Assembly: GCA_963709395.1 (NCBI GenBank)
Contig: CAVPWP010000020.1
Coordinates: forward strand, 62,001-126,000
Length of the DNA stretch: 64,000 nt
Direction: 5' to 3'
Source: CAVPWP01 sp963709395
Lineage (GTDB): Bacteria; Pseudomonadota; Alphaproteobacteria; Rhodobacterales; Rhodobacteraceae
Below, piece after piece: positions 26,684-35,289 of this stretch; within the stretch, counting starts at the first letter, position 1; the number at the start of each line of letters is the position of its first letter. The notes beneath the pieces are model-generated. The model was not told the origin of the DNA. It was given only the letters and a program-made list of their open reading frames with translations, and did not search any database. The translations under genes were made by a program, and so were the position numbers.

Positions 26684-27976
26684 TCAGCGCTTTCGGCCAG
26701 CCTCGAGCGTATCTTCGAACGTGCGCAGTCCGGTCGTGGGCGCCTGCACCAGAACGGCCATGTTGCCCGGCTTGTGCTCATTCCGCCGCATCTTCATGTG
26801 GGCAAGCGGCAGGTCTTCCCAGGGAAAGACCTCGGACATGCAGGGATCGAGACGGCGGTCGAGCATCAACTTGTTCGCCGCGGCGGCTTGCTTGAGATGG
26901 GCGAAATGCGAACCCTGGAGCCGTTTCTGGTGGCTCCACATGTGGCGCACGTCGAAGGTGCAGTTGTAGCCCGAGGTGCCGGCGCAGATCACCACCATGC
27001 CGCCGCGCTTGACCACGAAGGTCGAGACGGGAAAGGTCGCCTCGCCGGGATGCTCGAACACCATGTCGACGTTCACGCCCTTGCCGGTGATCTCCCAGAT
27101 CGCCTTGCCGAAACGGCGCACCTCGGCGAACCATGCCGCATACTCGTCGGTGCCGACCTCGGGCAGGCGTCCCCAGCAGTTGAAGTCCTTGCGGTTGATG
27201 ACACCCTTCGCACCGAGATCCATGACGAACTCGCGCTTGTCTTCATCCGAGATCACGCCGATCGCATTGGCACCGGCGGTGTTGATGAGCTGGATGGCAA
27301 AGGACCCAAGTCCGCCCGACGCGCCCCAGACCAGCACGTTCTGGCCGGGCTTGAGGTCATGCGGCTCGTGTCCGAAGAGCATCCGGTAGGCGGTGGCGAG
27401 CGTCAGCGTGTAGCAGGCGCTTTCCTCCCAGGTCAGGTGCCTCGGGCGCGGCATCAGCTGCTGCGACTGCACGCGGGTGAACTGCGCGAAGGACCCGTCG
27501 GCCGTCTCGTAGCCCCAGATCCGCTGGGACGGTGACAGCATCGGGTCGCCGCCATTGCATTCCTCGTCGTCGCCATCGTCCTGGTTGCAATGCACCACGA
27601 CCTCATCGCCGACCTTCCAGCGGGTGACCTTGTCGCCGACCGCCCAGACGATGCCAGCGGCATCCGAGCCGATGATCGCATAGGGCGCCTTGTGCTGCAG
27701 AAAGACCGAGACCGGCTTGCCGAGACAGGCCCAGACGCCGTTGTAGTTGACCCCCGCCGCCATGACGAGGACAAGCACATCGTGGCTGTCGAGCGTGGGC
27801 GTGTCCACGACTTCCACCTTGAGCGCTTCGGTCGGCTCTCCATGGCGCTCCTGGCGCAGGATCCAGCCGTACATCTGCGCGGGGACGTGGCCGAGGGGCG
27901 GCATCTCGCCCATTTCGTAGAGATCCTTCTTCGGCGCCTCGTAGGTCATGATATCGGCCTTCACGTCCAGTGCCAT
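26684..27976 (-). CDS. ccr: crotonyl-CoA carboxylase/reductase
   Basis: Key enzyme of the ethylmalonyl-CoA pathway: crotonyl-CoA plus CO2 plus NADPH gives ethylmalonyl-CoA. A 430-residue MDR-superfamily protein. The N-terminal part has MPPLGHVPAQMYGWILRQER near residue 23. The Rossmann motif is VWGASGGLGSFAIQ near 220. CO2-binding family residues are expected in VFEHPGEATFP near 330. NGGDPMLSPSQRIWGYET near 150 is typical for Ccr rather than for other quinone-oxidoreductase-like enzymes. The ATG at 27976 has AAGGGAC upstream. The next pathway gene (ecm) lies 1.7 kb away in divergent orientation. Confidence 0.96.
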   Translation of the reverse strand: MALDVKADIMTYEAPKKDLYEMGEMPPLGHVPAQMYGWILRQERHGEPTEALKVEVVDTPTLDSHDVLVLVMAAGVNYNGVWACLGKPVSVFLQHKAPYAIIGSDAAGIVWAVGDKVTRWKVGDEVVVHCNQDDGDDEECNGGDPMLSPSQRIWGYETADGSFAQFTRVQSQQLMPRPRHLTWEESACYTLTLATAYRMLFGHEPHDLKPGQNVLVWGASGGLGSFAIQLINTAGANAIGVISDEDKREFVMDLGAKGVINRKDFNCWGRLPEVGTDEYAAWFAEVRRFGKAIWEITGKGVNVDMVFEHPGEATFPVSTFVVKRGGMVVICAGTSGYNCTFDVRHMWSHQKRLQGSHFAHLKQAAAANKLMLDRRLDPCMSEVFPWEDLPLAHMKMRRNEHKPGNMAVLVQAPTTGLRTFEDTLEAGRKR

Positions 27977-28048
27977 CGGCGGTGTCCCTTTCATCTCACG
28001 CTTGCCGCAATGCAGAATCAAGCGGCATTTGGCCGAATGGATACGAAC

Positions 28049-28068
28049 GGTTGCGCAATTTTGCAACC
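28049..28068. promoter_or_regulatory. candidate short-chain acyl-CoA regulator site upstream of ccr
   Basis: The inverted repeat GGTTGCGCAATTTTGCAACC (16 of 20 symmetric) contains TTGCGCAA and TTTTGCAA. It lies 73-92 bp before the ccr start. Regulators of the RamB/PccR (ScfR) family recognise sites around TTTGCAAA, so this is a plausible operator for ccr. The match is by eye. Confidence 0.45.
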
Positions 28069-28091
28069 CAAATGAAACTCCATACGTAATT

Positions 28092-29546
28092 TTATGTCGG
28101 CTCGAACTCTTCAGGCGCCTGATGGGCGAAGGACGGGGCCACCGGCACTTGCGCGGGGGCGGCAAGGTGATGTGCGACCGAATTGGCATAGTAGGTCAGC
28201 AGATCAGGGCCATCGCCCACGATCTCGATTGCTGGTCCGGGCGAGAGGATCCGTCGGCGCCGCAGAACCTGCAGCTCGAAACGCACCGCCTCGTCGATCT
28301 TCGTCCGGTCGAAGGCCAGAAAGAGACCCGATGCCTCGATCTGCTCCACCAGTGCCACGACGCGCCGGGTCAGGTCGGCGTCATCGAGGTGTTCCGTCGC
28401 GACTCCCTCGCCTTGCGCGTCGCCATCGCCGTGCAGGATTGCATAGGCGATCAGCGGCACGAGTGGAACCGGAACGGCCTCACGGATCCGCGCGATCAGC
28501 ATTTCGCCCAACTCTTCAGTCGCGGGCGGGCCCGAGACGCCGACCGCACGCAGCGACACCGGCTCGCCGGCCACGACCGCTGCGGCGCCGAACCGGTGCC
28601 CGCGCCCGCGGAACCGCCGCCAGACATACCGCAGCGTGAACATGAACGCCTCTGCCGCCGAGCCGCGAAAGCGCCGGTCGCCGCGGCGCCCTGCCGCTAT
28701 GAGCACGCGGTCCTCGAGCACGCGGTCGTAGTTGATCGCGACCGGCACGAAGACGATGTCCCGACCGTCGGGGTCGTGGCCATCGATGATGTAGCTCAAG
28801 AGACCCAGCCGCGGCGTCCCGACCGCCCCTGTCAGGCTGAGACCGCCTTCGGGGAACATGGCCTGCGCGACACCCGCCTGCGTGGACAACTGGACATATC
28901 GGGCCAGGACCTGGCGATAGAGGGCATTGCTGGACCTGCGCCGGATGAAGAAGGCGCCCATCCAGCGGATCAGCCCCGTCAACGGCCAGACCCGCGCCCA
29001 TTCGCCCACCGCATAGGACAGCGCCGCGCGCTGCGCCGCAAGATAGGTGACCAGCACATAGTCCATGTTCGAGCGGTGGTTCATCACATAGACGATGGTG
29101 GCGTCCGGATCGATCGCCGCCAGCGACCCCGGACGCGCCTCGGCAAAATGGACATCGAAGAGAAACCGCGACAGCCGCTTGGCCACGCGCACTGCGAACC
29201 CGAAATAGGTGGTCGCACTGAACGAAGGCACGATCTCGCGCGCATACCGCTTGGCCTCTTCGAAGACGACGTCCTCGCGCTTGCCCGTCTCGGCCGCACG
29301 CCGCTGCACCGCCTCGACCACATCGCGGTCGTAGATCACGCGCTGGATCATGTCGGTGCGCCGGGCAAGCTTGAAGGGCTGGATCGGCCGTTCCAGCCGC
29401 TTGTTCAGTTCCGCCACCAGGCGCTCGGCGCGACGACGCAGGAACCAGCGGACCGACGGAAAGAGGAAGTGCGACGCGAAGGTGACCGCCGCGAAGGCCA
29501 GAACAAGGACCAGAAGCCAGAGCGGCAGTTCGACTGTGCGCAGCAT
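28092..29546 (-). CDS. lysophospholipid/glycerol-3-phosphate acyltransferase (PlsB-like)
   Basis: About 484 residues with an N-terminal hydrophobic segment (LPLWLLVLVLAFAAVTF) and an acyltransferase domain: catalytic NHRSNMD (the H-x4-D motif) near residue 150, then FFIRRRS and FPEGGLSLTGAVG. This layout fits the PlsC/PlsB-type glycerophosphate acyltransferases, which work at the inner membrane. The start is uncertain (29546, 29591 or GTG at 29630). The shortest is chosen because it begins just before the hydrophobic segment. It sits between ccr and ecm, divergent from ecm. Confidence 0.82.
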   Translation of the reverse strand: MLRTVELPLWLLVLVLAFAAVTFASHFLFPSVRWFLRRRAERLVAELNKRLERPIQPFKLARRTDMIQRVIYDRDVVEAVQRRAAETGKREDVVFEEAKRYAREIVPSFSATTYFGFAVRVAKRLSRFLFDVHFAEARPGSLAAIDPDATIVYVMNHRSNMDYVLVTYLAAQRAALSYAVGEWARVWPLTGLIRWMGAFFIRRRSSNALYRQVLARYVQLSTQAGVAQAMFPEGGLSLTGAVGTPRLGLLSYIIDGHDPDGRDIVFVPVAINYDRVLEDRVLIAAGRRGDRRFRGSAAEAFMFTLRYVWRRFRGRGHRFGAAAVVAGEPVSLRAVGVSGPPATEELGEMLIARIREAVPVPLVPLIAYAILHGDGDAQGEGVATEHLDDADLTRRVVALVEQIEASGLFLAFDRTKIDEAVRFELQVLRRRRILSPGPAIEIVGDGPDLLTYYANSVAHHLAAPAQVPVAPSFAHQAPEEFEPT

Positions 29547-29683
29547 CCCCCCAGATGTGACAGGGATGCCCGCCCCGGTAAATCCCGCCATGCCGCATTG
29601 CGGCGAATTGACATTGATATTATCTTGCACCTAGAAGGTCACGTTTAGAAATATTGTTTCCGCCAAGGACTCGTGAGGCCGTG

Positions 29684-31652
29684 ATGTCGCAACCGCAGAA
29701 AGACAAACCCTGGCTGTTCCGCACCTATGCGGGCCACTCGACCGCGACAGCGTCGAATGCGCTTTACCGCGGCAATCTTGCGAAGGGACAGACCGGCCTC
29801 TCTGTGGCGTTCGACCTGCCCACGCAGACCGGATATGACAGCGACCACGAACTCGCCCGGGGCGAGGTCGGCAAGGTCGGCGTGCCGATCGCGCATCTGG
29901 GGGATATGCGTTCGCTCTTCGATGCGATCCCGCTCGAGCAGATGAACACGTCGATGACGATCAACGCGACGGCGCCGTGGCTTCTGGCGCTCTACATCGC
30001 CGTGGCCGAGGAACAGGGCGCCGACGTTGCCCAACTGCAAGGCACGGTGCAGAACGATATCATCAAGGAATACCTGAGCCGCGGCACCTACGTCTGCCCG
30101 CCCCGACCGAGCTTGCGGATGATCACCGATGTCGCCGCCTATACGCGCGAGTATCTGCCACGCTGGAACCCGATGAACATCTGCTCCTACCACCTGCAGG
30201 AGGCCGGGGCGACGCCGGAACAGGAACTGGCCTTCGCGCTGGCCACCGCCACCGCGGTCCTGGATGATCTGAAACACAAGGTGCCCGAAGAGCACTTCCC
30301 CGAAATGGTCGGGCGAATTTCCTTCTTCGTGAATGCCGGCATCCGTTTTGTCACCGAGATGTGCAAGATGCGCGCCTTCGTGGATCTCTGGGACGAGATC
30401 TGCCGTGAGCGGTATGGCGTGGACGACCCGAAATACCGGCGCTTCCGCTATGGCGTTCAGGTAAACTCGCTGGGTCTGACCGAACAGCAACCCGAGAACA
30501 ACGTCTACCGCATCCTGCTCGAGATGCTGGCCGTCACGCTTTCAAAACACGCCCGTGCCCGTGCCGTCCAGTTGCCGGCGTGGAACGAGGCCCTGGGCCT
30601 GCCCCGCCCCTGGGACCAGCAGTGGTCGCTGCGGATGCAGCAGATCCTCGCCTTCGAGACCGACCTTCTGGAGTACGACGATCTCTTCGACGGGAACCCG
30701 GCGGTCGAGCGGAAAGTCGAGGAGCTGAAGGACGGCGCCCGGGCCGAACTGGCGCAGATCGACGCGATGGGCGGCGCGGTCGAGGCCATCGACTACATGA
30801 AATCCCGGCTTGTCGAACTCGAACGCGGACCGCATCGCGCGGATCGAGTCCGGCGAAACCGCCGTGATCGGCGTGAACCGCTACACCCAGGCCGAACCAA
30901 GCCCGCTAACCGCCGGCGACGATGCGATCATGGTCGCAGATGCAGAAGCCGAAGCCGACCAGATCCAGCGCCTGACCGCCTGGCGCTCGGCCCGCGATGA
31001 AGGGATCGTGCGCGCGGCCCTGGGCGATCTGCGCGCCGCAGCCCGCGAGGGGCGCAACATCATGCCGGCCTCGATCGCCGCCGCGAAAGCCGGCGCCACG
31101 ACCGGCGAATGGGGCGACGTCGTGCGGTCGGTCTTTGGCCAGTACCGCGCGCCCACTGGCGTCAGCATTAGCCCCTCGAACCGGACCGAAGGGCTGGACG
31201 AGATCCGAGAAGCCGTCGATGCCGTGTCGCGCAAGCTGGGCCGACGGCTGAAGTTCCTTGTTGGCAAGCCCGGCCTTGATGGTCATTCCAACGGCGCCGA
31301 GCAGATCGCATCGCGTGCTCGGGACTGCGGCATGGACATCAGCTATGAAGGCATCCGCCTGACCCCATCCGAAATTGTCGCGGCCGCGCGCGAAACCGGT
31401 GCTCATGTCGTCGGATTGTCGATCCTGTCGGGCAGCCACCTGCCGCTGGTCGAGGAAACCCTGCGCCGGATGCGCGAGGAGGGTCTCGGCGACACACCCG
31501 TGATCGTGGGCGGCATCATCCCGCAGGATGACGCGATAAAGCTGAAGGCCCTCGGGGTGGCCGCGATCTACACGCCAAAGGATTTCGAACTGAATCGGAT
31601 CATGATGGATGTCGTCGGTCTGGTAGACAGGGCGCGGGTGGCAGCTGAATGA
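29684..31652 (+). CDS. ecm: ethylmalonyl-CoA mutase (frameshifted)
   Basis: Adenosylcobalamin-dependent mutase converting (2R)-ethylmalonyl-CoA to (2S)-methylsuccinyl-CoA. The catalytic TIM-barrel part (FRTYAGHSTATASNALYRG, VAFDLPTQTGYDSDHE, TSMTINATAPW) lies before the break. The B12-binding domain lies after it, with the D-x-H-x-x-G motif GLDGHSNGAEQI and GLSILSGSH. The frame breaks at about 30818: MKSRLVE in frame 2, then SNADRIARIESGETAVIGVN in frame 3. Removing one C gives 655 residues, the family length. The enzyme is needed for growth on acetate in Rhodobacter, so a sequence error is more likely than loss. The ATG follows GTGAGG. Confidence 0.9.
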
Positions 31653-31742
31653 TGTCTTCTGGTATCACGATCAATATCGAGAATACGCGCGTATCATCGC
31701 GGAGATAAATTCCTATTGTGGCAGTGCACTTGCATGATACTA

Positions 31743-31768
31743 CTGTCCCAGTTTTTCATTGGGGACAG
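31743..31768 (+). promoter_or_regulatory. hairpin that would hide the hvrA ribosome binding site
   Basis: CTGTCCC (31743-31749) pairs perfectly with GGGACAG (31762-31768) around a 12-nt, U-rich loop. The 3' arm contains the Shine-Dalgarno sequence GGGGA, and the start codon begins 2 nt later. In the folded state ribosome access should be poor, so this looks like a translational switch or thermometer-like element. Confidence 0.5.
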
Positions 31769-31770
31769 AC

Positions 31771-32094
31771 ATGAAGATCAACCTTTCCGAATTGAACGAA
31801 AAGCAGCTTGAAAAGCTCAAAGGCGATATTGAAAAGGAACTGACCGGCCGCAGCAAACAGAAATTGGCCGAGGCACGCAAGGCCGTCGAAGAGGCCGCCA
31901 AGAAGCACGGCTTCAGCCTGCAGGATGTTCTTGGTGCCAAGGCTCGGGGCAAGGCCGCCGCCAAGCCCGCCAGCGCCCCCAAGTACAGCAACCCCGCCGA
32001 TACCTCGCAGACCTGGTCCGGACGGGGCCGTCAGCCCGAGTGGTTCAAGGCCGCGATCGCCGCGGGCAAGTCACCCGAAGACATGGCAATCTGA
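31771..32094 (+). CDS. hvrA: H-NS family nucleoid protein (HvrA-like)
   Basis: A 107-residue DNA-binding protein. The N-terminal coiled coil for dimerisation (residues 3-50, NEKQLEKLKGDIEKEL) joins by a basic, Ala/Lys-rich linker to the H-NS-type C-terminal domain. The core is TWSGRGRQPEWFKAAIAAG near 80-98, where the RGR AT-hook-like element binds AT-rich DNA. Rhodobacter HvrA regulates photosynthesis and nitrogen genes, but the target genes here are unknown. The gene is preceded by a hairpin that covers its ribosome binding site. Confidence 0.9.
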   Translation: MKINLSELNEKQLEKLKGDIEKELTGRSKQKLAEARKAVEEAAKKHGFSLQDVLGAKARGKAAAKPASAPKYSNPADTSQTWSGRGRQPEWFKAAIAAGKSPEDMAI

Positions 32095-32102
32095 ATTCCG
32101 CG

Positions 32103-32807
32103 ATGACCGTCCATATCGGGGCAAAACCCGGCGACATCGCGGAAACGGTTCTTTTGCCGGGCGATCCCTACCGGGCGAAATGGGCGGCCGAGACGTTTCT
32201 GGAAAACCCGATACTCGTGAATGACGTTCGCGGGATGCTGGGCTTTACCGGAACCTGGAAAGGCAATCGCGTCACGATCCACGGCTCGGGCATGGGAATG
32301 CCCAGTCTGTCGATTTATGCGAACGAGCTTATCCGGGATTATGGCGCGCAGACGCTGATCCGGATCGGATCCTGCGGCGGAATGCAGGAGACGGTGAAAG
32401 TCCGGGACGTGATCCTTGCGATGACGGCCTCGACCCTGTCGACGCCATCGCGCGGCATCTTCCGCGATCTCAACTTCGCCCCCTGCGCCGACTGGTCCCT
32501 GCTGCGCGCCGCCGCGGCGGCGGCCGAAGCAAAGGCGGTGGGCTGCCATGTGGGGGGCATCTATTCCTCGGATGTATTCTACGACGAACGCCCCGATCTG
32601 AACCGGGAGATGACCCGCCACGGCATCCTGGGCGTCGAGATGGAGACCGCCGAGCTTTACATCCTCGCCGCGCGTTACGGTCGCCGGGCGCTTGCCGTCC
32701 TCACAGTCTCCGACCACCTCGTGACCGGCGAGGCGCTACCCAGCGAAGACCGCGAACGAAGCTTCGGCGAGATGGTCGAGATCGCGCTGGAGGCGGCGTT
32801 CTCGTGA
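32103..32807 (+). CDS. deoD: purine nucleoside phosphorylase, DeoD type
   Basis: A 234-residue hexameric-type PNP (PNP_UDP_1 fold), unrelated in sequence to the PunA-type enzyme at 19992. The family N-terminus IGAKPGDIAETVLLPGDPYRAKW, the IRIGSCGG phosphate motif (about 86-93), the ribose-site GVEMETAELY near 178 and SDHLVTGE near 205 are all present. It cleaves adenosine and other purine nucleosides. It starts 8 bp after the hvrA stop and could be read through from it. No good ribosome binding site is seen. Confidence 0.92.
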   Translation: MTVHIGAKPGDIAETVLLPGDPYRAKWAAETFLENPILVNDVRGMLGFTGTWKGNRVTIHGSGMGMPSLSIYANELIRDYGAQTLIRIGSCGGMQETVKVRDVILAMTASTLSTPSRGIFRDLNFAPCADWSLLRAAAAAAEAKAVGCHVGGIYSSDVFYDERPDLNREMTRHGILGVEMETAELYILAARYGRRALAVLTVSDHLVTGEALPSEDRERSFGEMVEIALEAAFS

Positions 32808-32961
32808 TCATTACAAATGTAAATGCGTCGGTCGTTCGATTCAGGTAACGACAAAGAGTTGGCTGAGACCTTGGAGCCTTGACCAATGCCGCTAGGACTC
32901 TTGCCGCAAATTGGTAGCTGTCTGATCGCTTAGCTGGACCGACAACTACAATAAGGTTTCC

Positions 32962-34131
32962 ATGCAATCCAAGCGAATGATCCATGTTTTCGAGCCGCAT
33001 GCCTTCTGGGGGCGTGGGCACAGCGAAACCTGCTACAACATCTGCGCGCCCTGGGCGGAGTCCGGTCAACGCGTCATCATCAATGCGACGCTGTGCAACA
33101 GGGCGGATCCCGCAGGCATCATCCGCGCGCAGATTCCAAGCTGGCTTCCGGCAAAGACCAAACTCGCCTTGCAACGGTGGATCGGGCAGGAGGCGATCAA
33201 GCGGCGTGCCGAAGAGCGGGGACTGAAAGACGTGCGGCCCGGGGACATATGCTACTTCTGGCCGGGATCGAGCGTCGACGCGATGCACAGGGCCCGTGCA
33301 GCGGGAGCATTCGTGGTGATCGAGTTCATCAATACGCATGTCGCCTACCGAAAGAAGATTATGGACGATGCGGCCGCTCGGATAGCCAATCGCCAAACTG
33401 ACCGACTATTCGGCCTTATTCGAAGTAGAAAAAGCACGCCTTGAAGTCACAGATATCGCGTTCGCGCCGGGTCCCTTCGTTGGTGAATCAATCCTGCGAC
33501 AATACCGATAATCCGCCTGTGATCCTTGGAGACGAGCTATGGCACTCATGATGCCCGATCGTCTCGAGGAAAGAGACGGAGCGTCGCGCCCCTGCGTTTC
33601 CTGTTCGTGGGCAGCGTCAGAGCTTCGCAAAGGCGTATGCTGGACCTCTTCGATGCGTGGAAGAGCTGCGAACCTTGATGCTGAGTTGCGCTTGCGGGCA
33701 GTCACTCCCACGGACATGCGCACGATCGTAGACGCGTTGAAGCGAGAAGACCTGTGGGGCTGCTCCGATTGGATCCGAAGTCGATATCTCCGAGATTTAT
33801 CGAGATGCAGATGTCTTCGTCTTTCCCGTCGCTCGAAGAAGGCGGACCGCAGGTCTGCTACGAAGCTGCGGCCCATGGGCTTCCGATGATCGTAACGCCG
33901 ATGGGCGGAGGACGCATCGCCAATGAAACGAACGCCATCATCGTGCCCAGTCAGAATCCGGGTGCGTTGGCAGCCGCACTGCGGGAGATGGCGGCCAATC
34001 CCGATCTTCGCCGCCGGATGGGCGCCGCTGCAAGGGTGGCGTCGCTCGAGTTCGCATGGCCCAAGGTCGCTGAACGCAGGCTTGCGCAGCTCCTTGAGGC
34101 GGCCGAGACCCTCGAAAGAGAGAGGGCCTAG
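32962..34131 (+). pseudogene. glycosyltransferase (GT4/GT-B type) broken by many frameshifts
   Basis: The first 145 residues from ATG 32962 (MIHVFEPHAFWGRGHSETCY) read in one frame. The rest can be followed only by switching frames, at about 33390, 33509, 33549, 33616, 33650, 33672, then several times to 33826. Fragments that show a GT-B glycosyltransferase are PLRFLFVGSV, DVFVFPSLEEGGPQVCYEAA and GLPMIVTPMGGG near the C-terminus. In-frame stops occur at 33442, 33509 and 33549. Unlike the single-shift genes elsewhere in this window, the density of lesions suggests a real pseudogene or a patch of poor sequence. It stands alone between deoD and sdhB. Confidence 0.8.
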
Positions 34132-34231
34132 CCTCCTCGCAGTCTGGCCATGCCCTTAACCTATACGACGGCAACTGGTCGAAGCCAGATTTCACAGGAA
34201 TTCAGTATCGCCTGGCTGGCAACCCGCTGAG

Positions 34232-35011
34232 TCAGACCGACCGCTCCACCATCATCTGCTTTATCTCCGAGATTGCCGCAGCCGGGTTTAGTCCCTTGGG
34301 GCAGGTCTTGGCGCAATTCATGATCGTATGGCAGCGGTAGAGCTTGAAGGGGTCCTCAAGCTCGTCCAGCCGCTCGCCCGTGGCCTCGTCGCGGCTGTCG
34401 ATGATCCAGCGATACGCGTGAAGAAGCGCGGCCGGTCCGAGGTAGCGGTCGCCGTTCCACCAGTAGCTGGGGCAGGCCGTCGAACAGGACGCACACATGA
34501 CGCACTCGTAAAGACCATCCAGCTTCTCGCGATCCTCGATCGACTGGCGCCACTCATGTTCGGGCCGCTGGGTCTTGGTTTCGAGCCAGGGCATGATCGA
34601 GGCGTGCTGCGCATAGAAATGCGTGAGGTCGGGGATCAGGTCCTTGATCACCGGCATGTGCGGGAGGGGGTAGATCCGGACATCGCCCTTGATCTCGTCC
34701 ATGCCGTAGATGCAGGCCAGTGTGTTGATCCCGTCGATGTTCATGGCGCAGGAGCCACAGATCCCCTCGCGGCAGGAGCGGCGGAAGGTCAGCGTCGGGT
34801 CGATCTCGGTCTTGATCTTGATCAGCGCGTCGAGAACCATGGGACCGCAGGTGTCCATGTCGACGAAATAGGTGTCGACCCGCGGGTTCTCTCCGTCATC
34901 CGGATTCCAGCGGTAAACCTGAAACTTGCGGACATTCGTGGCGCCCTCGGGCTTCGGCCAGGTCTTGCCCGTCCGGATCCGGCTGTTCTTGGGAAGGGTC
35001 AGTTGAACCAT
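34232..35011 (-). CDS. sdhB: succinate dehydrogenase iron-sulfur subunit
   Basis: A 259-residue Fe-S subunit of complex II, on the cytoplasmic face of the inner membrane. It carries electrons from FADH2 in SdhA to quinone. The [2Fe-2S] ligands are in CREGICGSCAMNIDG (about 80-94) with a further Cys at CIYG. The [4Fe-4S] and [3Fe-4S] ligands are in CASCSTACPSYWW (about 175) and CHTIMNCAKTCPKGLNP (about 228). Last gene of sdhCDA-lipoprotein-sdhB. Confidence 0.97.
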   Translation of the reverse strand: MVQLTLPKNSRIRTGKTWPKPEGATNVRKFQVYRWNPDDGENPRVDTYFVDMDTCGPMVLDALIKIKTEIDPTLTFRRSCREGICGSCAMNIDGINTLACIYGMDEIKGDVRIYPLPHMPVIKDLIPDLTHFYAQHASIMPWLETKTQRPEHEWRQSIEDREKLDGLYECVMCASCSTACPSYWWNGDRYLGPAALLHAYRWIIDSRDEATGERLDELEDPFKLYRCHTIMNCAKTCPKGLNPAAAISEIKQMMVERSV

Positions 35012-35043
35012 GTCATCGCTCCATCAATTCCTGCAGCCGCCGC

Positions 35044-35289
35044 TCATCGCACCGATGCCCCAACCGTCGTGCAATTGGCCGTTCCAGGCGCGACACTCGC
35101 CGAGAACACGAGATCGGTATCGGCGACGAATCCATCGCTGCCCGCGCCCATGATCGCCTCGCCACCGATATTGGCGGACGTCCCCGTAGAGCATCGCACC
35201 GATGAATCCTGCGGCATTGTCGGCGGCGCGGCGCAGGCCGAGAGGGCCAATGCCCCGATCGCAGCCACAAAGACCCCACGCCCCCTCAA
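35044..35289 (-). CDS. small lipoprotein inside the sdh operon, function unknown
   Basis: An 81-residue protein with a lipoprotein signal: GVFVAAIGALALSACAAPP, with a LSAC lipobox, so the mature protein would be about 60 residues, lipid-anchored and periplasmic. Two further Cys (CST and NCTT) could form a disulphide. It overlaps the sdhA stop by 4 bp and ends 32 bp before sdhB, so it is an operon member. I do not recognise a domain. A small subunit or assembly role is only suggested by position. Confidence 0.72.
   Translation of the reverse strand: MRGRGVFVAAIGALALSACAAPPTMPQDSSVRCSTGTSANIGGEAIMGAGSDGFVADTDLVFSASVAPGTANCTTVGASVR

Noticed and set aside
32040..32102. Upstream extension of deoD into hvrA
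   Set aside because: The extension overlaps the H-NS DNA-binding domain. The DeoD family start MTVHIG at 32103 is clear.
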